A DNA stretch of 64,000 nt from Gemmatimonadota bacterium (GTDB taxonomy: Bacteria; Gemmatimonadota; Gemmatimonadetes; Gemmatimonadales; Gemmatimonadaceae): positions 186,001-250,000 of the forward strand of contig JADJAD010000013.1 in NCBI GenBank assembly GCA_016704465.1, in the 5' to 3' direction. The position numbers and the translations under genes were made by a program. The notes below the pieces were generated by a model. It saw nothing but the letters and a program-made list of their open reading frames with translations. It made no database searches and had not been told where the DNA came from. Below, piece after piece: positions 35,402 to 45,630 of the stretch (positions within the stretch are counted from its first letter, which is position 1; each line of letters opens with the position of its first letter).

Positions 35402-35587
35402 GGCGAGCGTTCGAGGCGGAATCGGGGAGAGTCGGGGCGCGGCCCGTACGAGCGCGTGCCATCGCGCCCCACCAAGATACCGCCGCGCTGCGGCGCGGTA
35501 CGAAGGTATCGCCGCGATCGCGCCTTGCGCGTGACCGGCCGGGCTCCCAAGCTCTGCGAGCAACGCACGCCTCCTCCCAGCCTTCGT

Positions 35588-37666
35588 ATGCACCGACGCC
35601 TTGCACCAGTGGTCCTCACGCTCGTCGCCGCGGCGTCCGTGCCCGCGCTCCTGGCCAGTCAGGCGGCGCCCCCGCCCGACGCGGTCGCACATGCCGTGAG
35701 TGCTTGGACGCACCTCATCGTCCCGCCGGGTACGGAGGACGAAACGGCTCGGCGCCTGGCTTCGACCCTTCACGGATGGTCCGCCGACCGACACGGCAAC
35801 CTGCTGCGACGCGTCGGCTCGGGGCTGCCACGTCGCGTGGTCGCGTGCGGCCTCGATGTCCCGGCGTATGTCGTCAGCCAGGTCACCAGTGACGGCTATC
35901 TCCGCCTGCGACGCACGGGCACGCCGTCGCATCCGCTGTGGGACCAGTTCCACGAGGCGCAGCGCGTGAGCGTGTTCACCGCCGGGGGGAGGGTACCGGG
36001 GGTCGTGGCGGTGTCAAACGGGCATTTCACGCAGCAGCATCGTGCCGACACCGTCGCCAGCACGATGGACGACCTCTGGGTGGACATCGGCGCCGCATCG
36101 GCCGAGGAGGTAGGGCGCGCAGGGGTGTCGCTGCTCGACCCGCTGGCCATCGACCGCCCGGCGTGGAGCTACGAGGGATTCGCGGCCGGCCCCGCCGCGG
36201 GCGCACGAGCCGGCTGTGCCGCCGTCGCCACCGCGGCCACCGGGCGTGTGCAGAGCGGGGAGACGATCTTCGTCGTGAGCGCGGGACGGAGCTATGGCTG
36301 GCTGGGGCTCTCTCGCCTGCTGGCGTCGTTAGGTCGGGTGGCACGCGTGACGCTCGTCGACGATGGAGAAGCCGGTGGTCACACTCCCTTCGCGCCGTCG
36401 GTCCTTCGCGGACAGCGCGGCGGGGCCGTAGCCCGGGTGGCGCTGGCAGACTCCATCATCGTGCTCGCCCCGCGAGTGCGGTTTGCCGGGAGCATGGTGG
36501 AGAGCATCCGGTCCGACGATGCGCGGGCGCTGCTCGGCGCGATTGCCGACGCAGCGGGCGTACGCCTCGACGCCTCGATCGCGTGGGTCGCGCCTCCCGT
36601 CGACTCGACCCGATCGCTCTCCCGTCGAGAGGGCGTGACCGGAGCGATCGAGCGCGAATGGATGGCGCTGGCCGACCTGCCCGGCGTGGCGGGACATGAG
36701 GGCGTGGTGCGACACGCGGTCCTTGCCGCGCTTCCAGCGTGGGCGCGGCAGCGCGCCACGATCGACTCGATCGGCAACATCGTTGTCGGAATGGGACCGG
36801 CCCGCGACTCGGTGGCCTTCATCGCCCACATGGACGAAGTCGGCTTCGAGGTGGCGACGATCCTGCCGGATGGACGGGTCACGCTGCGCAGCCGAGGTGG
36901 CGCCGTGCTCCCATCGTGGGAGGGAGTGCCCGCCTACTTGCACTTCGACGTGGCCGACGGCGCTCCAGTGCCCGCTCCACTGCGTGGCGTCTTCGTTCCC
37001 CGTGACTCTGGGCGCACCCGGTCTCCGCGCGCACTCACCGCCTGGTTCGGGTTGGACTCCGCGCAGCTCACTGCGCGCGGCGTGCGCCCCGGCCTGAGTC
37101 TCACGGCCTACAAGCGGGCCGACCGGCTGACCGGCGCGCGCGTAACCGGGCGCGCCAGCGACGATCGCACCGGGACCACTGCCCTGCTCTTCGCCATCCG
37201 GCGCCTGAACCCCGACTCACTCACACACGCCGTCGTGTTCGTCTGGTCAGTGCAGGAGGAGGGGGGATTGAACGGGGCGCGCTACTTCGGCGACCGTCAC
37301 GGGGTGAACCTCCGGCGCGTGTACAGCATCGACACCTTCGTCTCGAGCGAGACCCCGAAGGAGTCGCCGCACTTCGCGTTTGCGCCGTTAGGCGGTGGCG
37401 CCGTCCTCCGCGGGCTGGACAACGCCAGCCTGGTTCCACGAGCAGAGCGTGCGCGCATCATCGCGCTGGCGCGCGACCGGGCGATTCCCCTACAAGTCGG
37501 GACTACCTTCGGTGGCACCGACGGATCGGCGATCCAGCCGTGGGGACCACCGAACATCGGCTTGTCGTGGCCGGGGCGGTATTCGCACGGGCCGGCGGAG
37601 GTGCTGGACCTGCGCGACGTCGAGGCGCTGGTGCGATTGATCGTGGAAGTTGCGAAGGCACCGTGA
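35588..37666 (+). CDS. M42-type aminopeptidase with an inactive N-terminal copy
   Basis: The 692-residue exported protein has a signal in residues 1-25 from ATG 35588. The C-terminal half (about 350-692) has the full dinuclear M42 site: His414 and Asp416 (AHMDEVGFEV), Asp in GRASDDRTGT, the Glu pair in WSVQEEGGLNGA, Asp in YSIDTFVSSETP and the last His in RYSHGPAEVLD. The N-terminal half repeats the same order of elements with key residues lost: VACGLDVPAYVV has Gly88 in place of the metal His, and FVVSAGRSYGWLGLSRLL stands where the Glu-Glu should be. I read it as an internal duplication with one dead lobe. M42 enzymes are tetrahedral aminopeptidases; this exported, two-lobed form is unusual. 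Confidence 0.85.
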   Translation: MHRRLAPVVLTLVAAASVPALLASQAAPPPDAVAHAVSAWTHLIVPPGTEDETARRLASTLHGWSADRHGNLLRRVGSGLPRRVVACGLDVPAYVVSQVTSDGYLRLRRTGTPSHPLWDQFHEAQRVSVFTAGGRVPGVVAVSNGHFTQQHRADTVASTMDDLWVDIGAASAEEVGRAGVSLLDPLAIDRPAWSYEGFAAGPAAGARAGCAAVATAATGRVQSGETIFVVSAGRSYGWLGLSRLLASLGRVARVTLVDDGEAGGHTPFAPSVLRGQRGGAVARVALADSIIVLAPRVRFAGSMVESIRSDDARALLGAIADAAGVRLDASIAWVAPPVDSTRSLSRREGVTGAIEREWMALADLPGVAGHEGVVRHAVLAALPAWARQRATIDSIGNIVVGMGPARDSVAFIAHMDEVGFEVATILPDGRVTLRSRGGAVLPSWEGVPAYLHFDVADGAPVPAPLRGVFVPRDSGRTRSPRALTAWFGLDSAQLTARGVRPGLSLTAYKRADRLTGARVTGRASDDRTGTTALLFAIRRLNPDSLTHAVVFVWSVQEEGGLNGARYFGDRHGVNLRRVYSIDTFVSSETPKESPHFAFAPLGGGAVLRGLDNASLVPRAERARIIALARDRAIPLQVGTTFGGTDGSAIQPWGPPNIGLSWPGRYSHGPAEVLDLRDVEALVRLIVEVAKAP

Positions 37667-37786
37667 CGGGACGTCGGGGACGCTGACGGCTGGCGACCGG
37701 GAGATGGGCCCCTCGGGATTGCCTTCGTCGTCCCACGGCAGGAGTTTGCAGGATCCACGCGGTGTCCTCATCCCGAGCCTTCCTGT

Positions 37787-38956
37787 ATGTCCAACGTCGC
37801 CCGCCCCACGATTCGCCCCTCGGATCCACGATTCTCGTCTGGCCCCACCCGCAAGCGACCCGGCTGGACACTGCAGGCCCTCGAGGGCGCCGCGCTCGGG
37901 CGTTCCCATCGATCCGCTGCCGGCAAGGCGAAGCTGAAGGAGGCGATCGATCGTTCGCGCTCGCTGCTGGAGGTTCCCGACGACTTTCGCATCGCCATCG
38001 TCCCCGCCAGCGACACGGGTGCGGTCGAGATGGCCATGTGGTCGATGCTCGGCGAGCGCCCGGTCGACCTGTTCGCGTGGGAGTCGTTCGGCGAGGAGTG
38101 GGTGACCGACGCAGCCGAGCAGCTCAAGCTCGACGATGCTCGCTTCCACGTCGGCCGACCCTACGGGGCGCTCCCCGATTTCGCGCAGGCGCGGCGCGAG
38201 GCCGACATCGTCTTCACGCAGAACGGGACCACAGCGGGAGCCCGCATCCCGAACTTCGACTGGATCGCAGCCGACCGCGAGGGGATCACGATCAACGACG
38301 CCACCAGCGCCGCCTTTGCCCAACCGATTGCCTGGGACAAGTGCGATGTCGTGACCTACTCGTGGCAGAAGGTGCTCGGCGGCGAGGCCGCGCACGGGAT
38401 GCTGATCCTTTCGCCGCGCGCGGTGGCACGGCTCGAGCGCTATGTCCCCGACCGTCCCTTGCCCAAGCTGTTCCGCATGACCAACAAGGGAAAGCTTGAC
38501 GAGGCGCTCTTCGAGGGCATGACCATCAACACGCCGTCACTGCTGGCGACCGAGGACTATCTCGATACGCTGCGCTGGGGCGAGTCGATCGGCGGCCTCG
38601 CCGCGCTGCACGCCCGGGCCGATGCCAATGCGGGCGTGCTCTCGGCGTGGGTGTCGCGCACGCCCTGGGTCGACTTCCTCGCCTCCGATCCCGCCATCCG
38701 CAGCAATACCGGCGTCTGCCTCAAGATCGTCGACCCGCGCGTGACCGCGCTGGATCCGGCGCGCCAGGCCGCCTTCGCCAAGGCGCTCGCCGGCCACCTG
38801 GAACAGGAGGGGGTCGCGCTCGATGCCGCGTCGTACCGTACCGCGCCGCCTGGGCTCCGCATCTGGTGCGGGGCGACCGTCGAGCGTTCGGACGTCGAGG
38901 CGCTGGTCCCGTGGCTGGACTGGGCGTTCGACCGCTGCGTTGCAGCGCACGTGTAG
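37787..38956 (+). CDS. serC: phosphoserine aminotransferase
   Basis: The 389-residue PLP enzyme is the second step of serine biosynthesis (3-phosphohydroxypyruvate to phosphoserine with glutamate). Family features: PRFSSGPTRKRPGWTLQALE at the N-terminus, IVPASDTGAVEMAMWSMLG, FTQNGTTAGARIP, DATSAAF and the PLP lysine in YSWQKVLGGEAAHGML. It belongs to the actinobacterial/alphaproteobacterial subtype. It is followed after 117 bases by serA on the same strand, giving two adjacent steps of the pathway. Confidence 0.93.
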   Translation: MSNVARPTIRPSDPRFSSGPTRKRPGWTLQALEGAALGRSHRSAAGKAKLKEAIDRSRSLLEVPDDFRIAIVPASDTGAVEMAMWSMLGERPVDLFAWESFGEEWVTDAAEQLKLDDARFHVGRPYGALPDFAQARREADIVFTQNGTTAGARIPNFDWIAADREGITINDATSAAFAQPIAWDKCDVVTYSWQKVLGGEAAHGMLILSPRAVARLERYVPDRPLPKLFRMTNKGKLDEALFEGMTINTPSLLATEDYLDTLRWGESIGGLAALHARADANAGVLSAWVSRTPWVDFLASDPAIRSNTGVCLKIVDPRVTALDPARQAAFAKALAGHLEQEGVALDAASYRTAPPGLRIWCGATVERSDVEALVPWLDWAFDRCVAAHV

Positions 38957-39073
38957 GGCTCTCCTCGACCACGACGCCTACCGGCGGCCTGCGCCCCTGC
39001 CATCGGGGTCGCCCTCAGGCGTCGCGCGCCAACCACCTGCATCCCCCGTGTGGGGAAAGGACGCTGTTTCACG

Positions 39074-40647
39074 ATGCCGCGTGTACTCATCGCCGACGCA
39101 CTCAGTCCAGCCGCCGTGGACATTTTCCGGCAGCGCGGCATCGACGTCGACGTGATGGTGGGTCTTGGCAGGAGCGATTGCTCGAGGTCATCGGCGCCTA
39201 CGACGGCCTCGCGATCCGCTCGGCAACACGGGCTGACCGGGACGTGATTGCGGCCGCCACCCGGCTGCGCGTCATCGCCCGCGCCGGGATCGGGGTCGAC
39301 AACATCGACGTAGCGGCTGCCAGCACGCGCGGCATCGTGGTCATGAACACCCCGTTCGGGAACAGCATCACCACCGCCGAGCACGCGCTCGCCCTGCTCT
39401 TCGGCATCGCCCGCCGCCTTGGCGACGCCAACAGCTCGACCCAGGCCGGCAAGTGGGAGAAGGAACGCTTCATGGGGATCGAGCTGCACGGCAAGACGTT
39501 AGGCGTGATCGGGTGCGGCAACATCGGCGCGCTGGTGGCCGAGCGGGCGCTGGGGCTGCGGATGAAGGTGATTGCCCACGACCCGTTCCTCTCCCTCGAG
39601 CGCGCGATCGCGCTGGGGGTGGAGAAGGTCGAGCTGCACGAGCTGCTCGCCCGTGCCGATGCCATCACGCTGCACACCCCACTCACCGACAAGACGCGCC
39701 ACCTGCTCGACGCCGAGACGCTGGCGAAGACGCGGCCGGGAGTCCTGATCGTCAACGCCGCGCGCGGGGAGCTGGTGGACGAGGCGGCCCTGCGCGCGGC
39801 CCTCGATAGCGGACACGTAGCCGGCGCCGGATTCGACGTCTTCAGCACGGAGCCGGCGCGTGAGAACGTCCTGTTCGGGGCGCGCAACTTCATCGCCACG
39901 CCGCACCTCGGGGCCAGCACGGTCGAGGCCCAGGAAAAGGTAGCGTTGCAGGTGGCGGAGCAGATCAGCGACTACCTGCTGACGGGCACCGTCGTCAACG
40001 CGCTCAACCTCCCGGCCATGAGCGCCGATGAAGCGACGCGCCTTGCGCCCTTCGTCGCCCTCGCCGAGCGGCTCGGGCTGTTCGTCACGCAGCTGGCGAA
40101 CGACGGTCCCGAGGCGATCGAGATCACCTTCCAGGGCGAGGTCTCCCGGCTCAACACGCGCCCGATCACCGCAGCGGCGCTGACGGGCATCATGCGGCCG
40201 CTGCTGCCCGACGTGAACATGGTCTCCGCACCCGCCGTCCTGAAGGACAAGGGGATCCCCTTCACCGAATCCCGGCTCGACGCGCCGGCCGCCTACGAAT
40301 CGCTCCTGCACGTCGGCGTCCTATCGCGCGGCAGCTGGCGACGCGTCACCGGAACCGTCGTGGCAGGAGCACCGCGCATCGTCCGCGTGAAGGACATGGC
40401 CCTCGAAGCGGCATTCCGTCCGGTCATGCTCTACGTCAACAACTCCGACTCACCGGGATTCATCGGCGCACTCGGCGTGATCCTCGGTGAGGCGCAGATC
40501 AACATTGCCACCTTCCACCTGGGCCGGCAGGGGACGGGAGAAGAGGCGGTGGCGATCGTGGGAGTCGATCAGGTCGTGCCGGACGAGGTGCAGGAGCGCA
40601 TTCGACAGCTGCCGCAGGTGCGGGAGGTCACCGTCTTGCGGTTCTGA
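39074..40647 (+). CDS. serA: D-3-phosphoglycerate dehydrogenase, frameshifted by one missing base
   Basis: First step of serine biosynthesis, NAD-dependent. From ATG 39074 the N-terminus reads MPRVLIADALSPAAVDIF up to VDVMVGLG, then the frame is lost. From 39169 the second frame continues QERLLEVIGAYDGLAIRSAT to the end. One base is missing between 39164 and 39169, most simply a third G in CTTGGCAGG; restored, the protein has 524 residues, the usual size of the long SerA form. The NAD site is VIGCGNIGALVAERALG, catalytic residues lie in NAARGELVDEAAL and ATPHLGASTVEAQEK, and a C-terminal ACT domain (NNSDSPGFIGALGVILGEAQ) should bind serine for feedback control. A sequence error is more likely than decay. 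Confidence 0.92.
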
Positions 40648-40794
40648 GGGCACCGTGCGCGTAGTTGGCGCCGTGAGCGCTACGGGCGGTGGAGCGATGC
40701 AGGAGCGCCTCCACCTCCGCGTCCCGCCGCGTCCAGTGCCACCGCCACTGCCACCGCCGAGATCAGCGGACAGGAGCAGCGGAGCTCGGACAGC

Positions 40795-43437
40795 CTAACG
40801 GCCAGGCCCCACCCTGATCGTCGCGACATGTACGCGTGGTCCGATGCGCAACTCAACGTTAACCGAGACGACCGTCGACACCCCCGCCGCTGCCGTGAGT
40901 GGCACCGTCGTCGTCCGATCCTGCTGGCGCAGCGTCACCGAGGCGGGGACCGAGAGCAGGGCCGGATTGCTGCTGGTCAGCGTCACGACGATCGTTTCCC
41001 ACGCCGCGTGATCGAGCGTCAGCGTCCCGACGGTGACCCGACCGGCTGGAATGGGCGAGGTCGCCGGCACGAGCGATTGCACCTGGACCACCGGGTACAG
41101 TGTGAGCGACGCCGTGCGTGCGTCGGCGCCGCTTCCCACCGTGATGCCGATGGGAGTTGGCTGCGTCACGGTCGGGGTGGGAACCTGGATGACCGTCTCC
41201 GTCGCCGAGAGCGAGACCGAAGACGGCACCTGCACCGCATCCTTGGTGCTGACCGGGAGCGACATGGTGACCGGTGGCGCCGACGACAGCACGACCCGCG
41301 CCTTGGCGTGCGTGCCGCCCGTGAGTTCCGCGGGCTCAAAGGCCACCGACTTCAGCTTGGGGAGCGTGACGGGAACCAGCGTGATGGGGACGCTGGCGAT
41401 CGCGCCCGCATGGTTCCCCGCCTTGAATGTCAGCGTCACGTTCCGGGCGGTGGCGACCGGTTGCACCTGGAGCGGCACCGACACCGTGGGCTTAGTTGGG
41501 TAGAGGGTATTGGCGTCGTATGCCACCGACGACGGGGTGAAGGTGTTCGGCCCGCTCACCACCACGGCCGGATCGGAGCTGGTGACCGTGAGGGGGGGCA
41601 TGGCCCCGCCCGACGTGGGCGTCACCTTCACCAGGACTGACGCCGAGCTTCCGCTTTGCAGCGTGCGGTCGGCCGTGGCACCTTGCACAGAACCGTTGGA
41701 GAACCACGGTGTTCCAGCGCGCGACACCTCCATGGCGGCGACTCCCGCTGCGGGAGCGACGACCTGGAACGTCCCGACGGTCGAGGTACCGCCCCAGTGC
41801 TTGTAGGTGAGGGTGAGCGACCCCAGGGGCTGGCCGGGCGGGAGGTGAAAGCTCGTCCAGCCGTCACCGATGTACGTCGTGAAGGCTCCGCCGACACTTC
41901 CCTGGACGACGGGCGCGACGGCGAGCATCGCTCCGCCCTCGCCCGTCGTGTTGTACGGGATGACGTGCAGGTTGGCGCCAAGCACACGGTAGTTGCGGTC
42001 GGGCTCCAGCTTGCCGTCGGTCACGGCCACGTACGGGTAGTTGCCCGTCTCCGGCCCGTCCTTCTTCTGCAGCGAGAGCCCGGTGGCCGGTGGCGCGAAG
42101 TACGCGACGCGCGGCGAAGTCCCCGTCCCGCCTCCCGTCTGTACCGTGAGTGGCCCGGACGTCGCCGCCGCGCCGGAAGGCACGGTGAATCGGATGCGGT
42201 TGTGGCTGGTGTATGTCACGTTGAGCGTGGTGCCGCCGTGCTTCACGACCACCGGCGTATTCGCCGCCGGCTGCAACCAGAGCCCCTGGATCTCGTGTGT
42301 CGCACCCTGCTTGAGCCCGAACACGCGGGAGTCCGCACCACTCGGACACGGGGGCGCGATGCCACAGTCGTCAGGCCCGGTCCCGAAGAGCACATCCCCA
42401 CCGCGCGCAATGAGTGGCTGGAACTGGGCGAGCACCTGGTGCGGAAGGGCGACCTCGACCAAACCGGGTGCCCCGCTGCTCTGCCGATACCGGAGGTACA
42501 AGTCCCGGTAGTTCGTCGTCATGCCCGACTGGAACTGAAGCGTCGACCCGTTGACGACGGTCACTGAGAGTTCGGGATTGCTCGACGATGCGTCGTCCAC
42601 GCGGATCTTCGGCGTCCACCCGCTGGGGGCGAGTCCCGAGCCACTGATCGTTACCGTGCCGCTGCCAACGGTGGCCGTCGGCGTCATGGAGGCGATGGCC
42701 GGATTCGGCATCACCTCGAGCGATCGTGAGCTGCTGCCACCGAACTGCGCGGCGAGCATCCCCATGGAATTGCCGATGTCTTCGTCGAAGAACTGGTGGC
42801 TGCTGATCGACGTGGCTCCCACTCCGTTGAACTTGAGCGTGAAGGAAAACGCGGTGGCGCTGCGTGACTTGATGGCATAGCCGAACGGCGACTGCCCTAC
42901 CTGAGAGAGGTCGAGCTTGGCTTGCCCGAGGTTCTGACCCGTGACGGTAACCGTGACCGTTTCGCCGAGCTTGGGTCCAACGATGTCGGCCGAGATGGCG
43001 GTGATCACGCCGCGGTCGTACACGCGCGCCGTGAACTGGTCCGGCGTCCCGGCGGCCACCGGATAGCGGAAGCGAACGACGTAGCTCGCTCGTGTCACCA
43101 CGGCCGCGACGTCGATCCGGATCACCACGCTGCTCGGCTTGCGCGTCACGATCGACCCCACCATGAGCGGGGCAGGAGTGGCACCATCGGCCAGGAAGAT
43201 GTCGACCCCGAGCGCCGTCGCCACCACGCTGCCAAATACCTCCATCTGCGCGACCTCGCCACGCCAGATGTGAACCGACTGTGATGGGCCGTACGTCGTG
43301 GAGCCGTTGACGACGCTGGTGACCGAGCCGGTGACGGTGCTGGTGACGGAGCTGGCGACGGAGCGCGCCGAATGGGGCGACAGGCCGGCGCCGAAGATCG
43401 CGACGAGGAGCGGGAGGGTAGTGACCGACAGGAGCAT
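40795..43437 (-). CDS. large secreted protein with IPT/Ig-like beta domains
   Basis: The 880-residue exported protein has a signal segment MLLSVTTLPLLVAIFGAGL. A Val/Thr/Ser-rich stretch (about 25-45) follows, then many beta-sandwich-like segments. Two look like IPT/TIG domains (IVGPKLGETVTVTVTGQNLG, about 150; ASMTPTATVGSGTVTISGSG, about 255). The C-terminal third has strands resembling Calx-beta or surface-adhesin modules (VSLSATETVIQVPTP). No enzyme motif or lipobox is seen. It is likely cell-surface or secreted, of unknown role. It is convergent with serA and divergent from the metallophosphoesterase. The last codons and TAG stop lie in a CGTTAGGC octamer. Confidence 0.75.
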   Translation of the reverse strand: MLLSVTTLPLLVAIFGAGLSPHSARSVASSVTSTVTGSVTSVVNGSTTYGPSQSVHIWRGEVAQMEVFGSVVATALGVDIFLADGATPAPLMVGSIVTRKPSSVVIRIDVAAVVTRASYVVRFRYPVAAGTPDQFTARVYDRGVITAISADIVGPKLGETVTVTVTGQNLGQAKLDLSQVGQSPFGYAIKSRSATAFSFTLKFNGVGATSISSHQFFDEDIGNSMGMLAAQFGGSSSRSLEVMPNPAIASMTPTATVGSGTVTISGSGLAPSGWTPKIRVDDASSSNPELSVTVVNGSTLQFQSGMTTNYRDLYLRYRQSSGAPGLVEVALPHQVLAQFQPLIARGGDVLFGTGPDDCGIAPPCPSGADSRVFGLKQGATHEIQGLWLQPAANTPVVVKHGGTTLNVTYTSHNRIRFTVPSGAAATSGPLTVQTGGGTGTSPRVAYFAPPATGLSLQKKDGPETGNYPYVAVTDGKLEPDRNYRVLGANLHVIPYNTTGEGGAMLAVAPVVQGSVGGAFTTYIGDGWTSFHLPPGQPLGSLTLTYKHWGGTSTVGTFQVVAPAAGVAAMEVSRAGTPWFSNGSVQGATADRTLQSGSSASVLVKVTPTSGGAMPPLTVTSSDPAVVVSGPNTFTPSSVAYDANTLYPTKPTVSVPLQVQPVATARNVTLTFKAGNHAGAIASVPITLVPVTLPKLKSVAFEPAELTGGTHAKARVVLSSAPPVTMSLPVSTKDAVQVPSSVSLSATETVIQVPTPTVTQPTPIGITVGSGADARTASLTLYPVVQVQSLVPATSPIPAGRVTVGTLTLDHAAWETIVVTLTSSNPALLSVPASVTLRQQDRTTTVPLTAAAGVSTVVSVNVELRIGPRVHVATIRVGPGR

Positions 43438-43700
43438 GTCCGGGATCCGATGGTGGGTACCCCTTCCATCGGAAATGGGGGGCGAGTCGTATCAGCCGTC
43501 TCCCTGGACCTCGGGCACGTCGTGCCGCGGGCGGACGTGGCGTGTCGCGAATCGCTCGTCATAGGTCACATTGACCGAGCGAGAGTGTGTCGTTCCTCAC
43601 TGTCGCAATCACAGCCGCGACACCAGAATACTGACCTGCGCGCTTCCCACCCTCCGACTCCGCCGTCAATCGACCTGCGGGCGGCCCTCTCCAACACATT

Positions 43701-44945
43701 ATGCGTACCGTGTCTCGAGCACTCCACCGCCGGCTCACTCTCCTGATAGTGAGCGCGCTGGCGCTGGTCGCGTCCTGCGTCGAGTCTCCGGCGCCGACGG
43801 CCAAGGTGCTACCCACCGACCCGGCGCTCGTGCACGCCGAGGGCGTCGATGCCAAGCGCGTGACGGTGACTCCCGGCAGCATGGTCCTCGATCCGGCCCA
43901 GACCGTGCAACTCTCCGCGGTCGCGGTCGACCGGCTCTTCCGCGTCATCCCGGGCGTGGTCTTCACGTGGTCGTCGAGTGCGCCATCGATTGCGACCGTC
44001 TCGTCAGGCGGTCTGGTGACCGCCGTGTCGCCGGGGTCGGCAACGATGTCCGCGACGGGTGCAAGCAACACAGGTACAGCGGCCATCAGCGTGAACTCAC
44101 CCACACCACCGCCACCACCGCCACCGCCGCCGCCACCCCCGCCGTCAGGGGCCCAAACGCTCATCGCCGCCGGTGACATCGCGCGGTGTTCCAGCCCCAA
44201 CGACGAGGCGACGGCGGCTGTCGTGAGCGCGATCCCGGGAACGGTCGCCGTGCTCGGCGACAACGTCTACAACAGCGGAACAGCCGCCGAATTTGCCAAC
44301 TGCTATGGCCCGTCGTGGGGGGCGTTCAAGTCGCGCACGATGCCGGCGGTGGGAAATCACGAGTACCAGACCGCGGGGGCCAGCGGCTACTTCGGCTATT
44401 TCGGCGCCGCGGCGGGCGATCCTGCCAAGGGGTACTACAGCTACGACCTCGGTGACTGGCACATCGTGGTCCTCAACAGCAACTGCACGTTCGTCAGCTG
44501 CGCCGGCGGTTCGGCACAGGTGACGTGGTTGAAGGCAGACCTCGCCGCCACGAGCAAGGCGTGCGTGTTGGCGTATTGGCATCATCCGCGATTCAACTCT
44601 GGCGCGTCACACGGAAACACACCGGGCGTGTCACCTTTCTGGGTCGCCCTTTACCAGGCTGGCGCCGAGATAGTCCTGAACGGACACGAGCACATGTACG
44701 AGCGCTTCGCGCCGCAGACGCCCACCGAGGTCTCCAATCCCGCGACGGGGATTCGGCAGTTCACGGTGGGGACAGGCGGGCGATCCTACTCCTCGATCAG
44801 GGCGGTGCGCCCGAATAGCGAGGTACGCGACAATAGCTCGCTCGGCGTGCTCAAGCTCACGCTGGGTGCCGGCACGTATGGCTGGGAGTTCGTGCCGGTC
44901 GCAGGGGCATCGTTCACCGATTCGGGCACGGGGACCTGTCACTGA
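43701..44945 (+). CDS. lipoprotein with BIG2 domain and calcineurin-like metallophosphoesterase
   Basis: The 414-residue protein has a lipoprotein signal (LLIVSALALVASC), one BIG2 domain at about 50-130 (ATVSSGGLVTAVSPGSATMS), a linker of 13 prolines, and a metallophosphoesterase domain. The metal motifs are in order: AAGDIARC, VLGDNVYN, AVGNHEYQ, AYWHHPRF and NGHEHMYER. The closest type is the purple-acid-phosphatase/alkaline-phosphatase group of exported phosphohydrolases. It is displayed on the outer or periplasmic face, where it could release phosphate from organic esters. No Pho box is recognised. Confidence 0.88.
   Translation: MRTVSRALHRRLTLLIVSALALVASCVESPAPTAKVLPTDPALVHAEGVDAKRVTVTPGSMVLDPAQTVQLSAVAVDRLFRVIPGVVFTWSSSAPSIATVSSGGLVTAVSPGSATMSATGASNTGTAAISVNSPTPPPPPPPPPPPPPSGAQTLIAAGDIARCSSPNDEATAAVVSAIPGTVAVLGDNVYNSGTAAEFANCYGPSWGAFKSRTMPAVGNHEYQTAGASGYFGYFGAAAGDPAKGYYSYDLGDWHIVVLNSNCTFVSCAGGSAQVTWLKADLAATSKACVLAYWHHPRFNSGASHGNTPGVSPFWVALYQAGAEIVLNGHEHMYERFAPQTPTEVSNPATGIRQFTVGTGGRSYSSIRAVRPNSEVRDNSSLGVLKLTLGAGTYGWEFVPVAGASFTDSGTGTCH
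44101..44146 (+). repeat. CCN triplet repeat encoding a 13-proline linker
   Basis: A run of CCA, CCG and CCC codons encodes uninterrupted proline between the BIG2 and phosphoesterase domains. Such triplet runs are prone to length change but stay in frame. Confidence 0.8.
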
Positions 44946-45048
44946 GCGCCGTCGCCTAGTTAGGCTGGGGCGTCGGCGAGCACGGGCCATCGGCTTCGCG
45001 GAGGAATCGGTCAGACGCTTGGGCGTCCAACCTGCGGGCGCCCGCAGT

Positions 45049-45630
45049 TCACCGCTCGACGGCGTACCGCGCCAACAGCAGGCTTGAGCCGTCGAAGGTG
45101 CGGGTGTCCAGCAGGCGGAGTGCGCCGGGAGGCCGGGACTCGAACGCCCGCACACCTTCGCCCACCACCCCAGCGCCGATCATGAGGTGCAGCTCGTCGA
45201 CCAAGCCGACCGCGAGCAGGTCGTTCCAGAGCAGGTGACTGCCAAACATCAGGATGTCCCGACCCTGGCGCTCTTTCAGAGCGGCGACCTCACGGTGCGC
45301 ATCTGCGCGTCGAACCACGCGAGTCGGCCCCCAGCCCTCAACCGCCTCGGACGTCAGGCTGTCCGAGACCACGACTTTCTCGATGGCAGCGTTGAGGCGG
45401 GAAATCTCGCGCTCGATGGCCGGCTGCTTCACGTCCTCGGCGATGCCAGGCCAATAGGAGCGGAAGCCTTGGTACGACGTTCGCCCGAGCAAGAGCGTGT
45501 CGGCCGCCCGCAGGCGTTCGGCATTGTAGTCGGAGAAGCCGTGGTCGAACGGCATGACCATGACGTTTCCGCCGGGTCCAGAGAAGAATCCATCGAGCGA
45601 GACGATGTTGCAGACGATGAGCTTGCGCAT
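45049..45630 (-). CDS. dihydrofolate reductase/RibD C-terminal family protein
   Basis: The 193-residue protein belongs to the RibD_C (dihydrofolate-reductase-like) family: MRKLIVCNIVSLDGFFSGPG at the N-terminus, LLLGRTSYQGFRSYWPGIA and GRDILMFGSHLLWNDLLAVG for the NADPH site. AAGGAG lies 11 bases before ATG 45630, which is preferred to ATG 45651. These single-domain proteins are usually uncharacterised NADPH-dependent reductases, not true DHFR. The gene is convergent with the metallophosphoesterase. Confidence 0.88.
   Translation of the reverse strand: MRKLIVCNIVSLDGFFSGPGGNVMVMPFDHGFSDYNAERLRAADTLLLGRTSYQGFRSYWPGIAEDVKQPAIEREISRLNAAIEKVVVSDSLTSEAVEGWGPTRVVRRADAHREVAALKERQGRDILMFGSHLLWNDLLAVGLVDELHLMIGAGVVGEGVRAFESRPPGALRLLDTRTFDGSSLLLARYAVER

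Noticed and set aside
34577..35587. In-frame extension of the M42 gene back to 34577
   Set aside because: It overlaps the LOG gene and the opposite-strand gene; the signal peptide starting at 35588 marks the real start.
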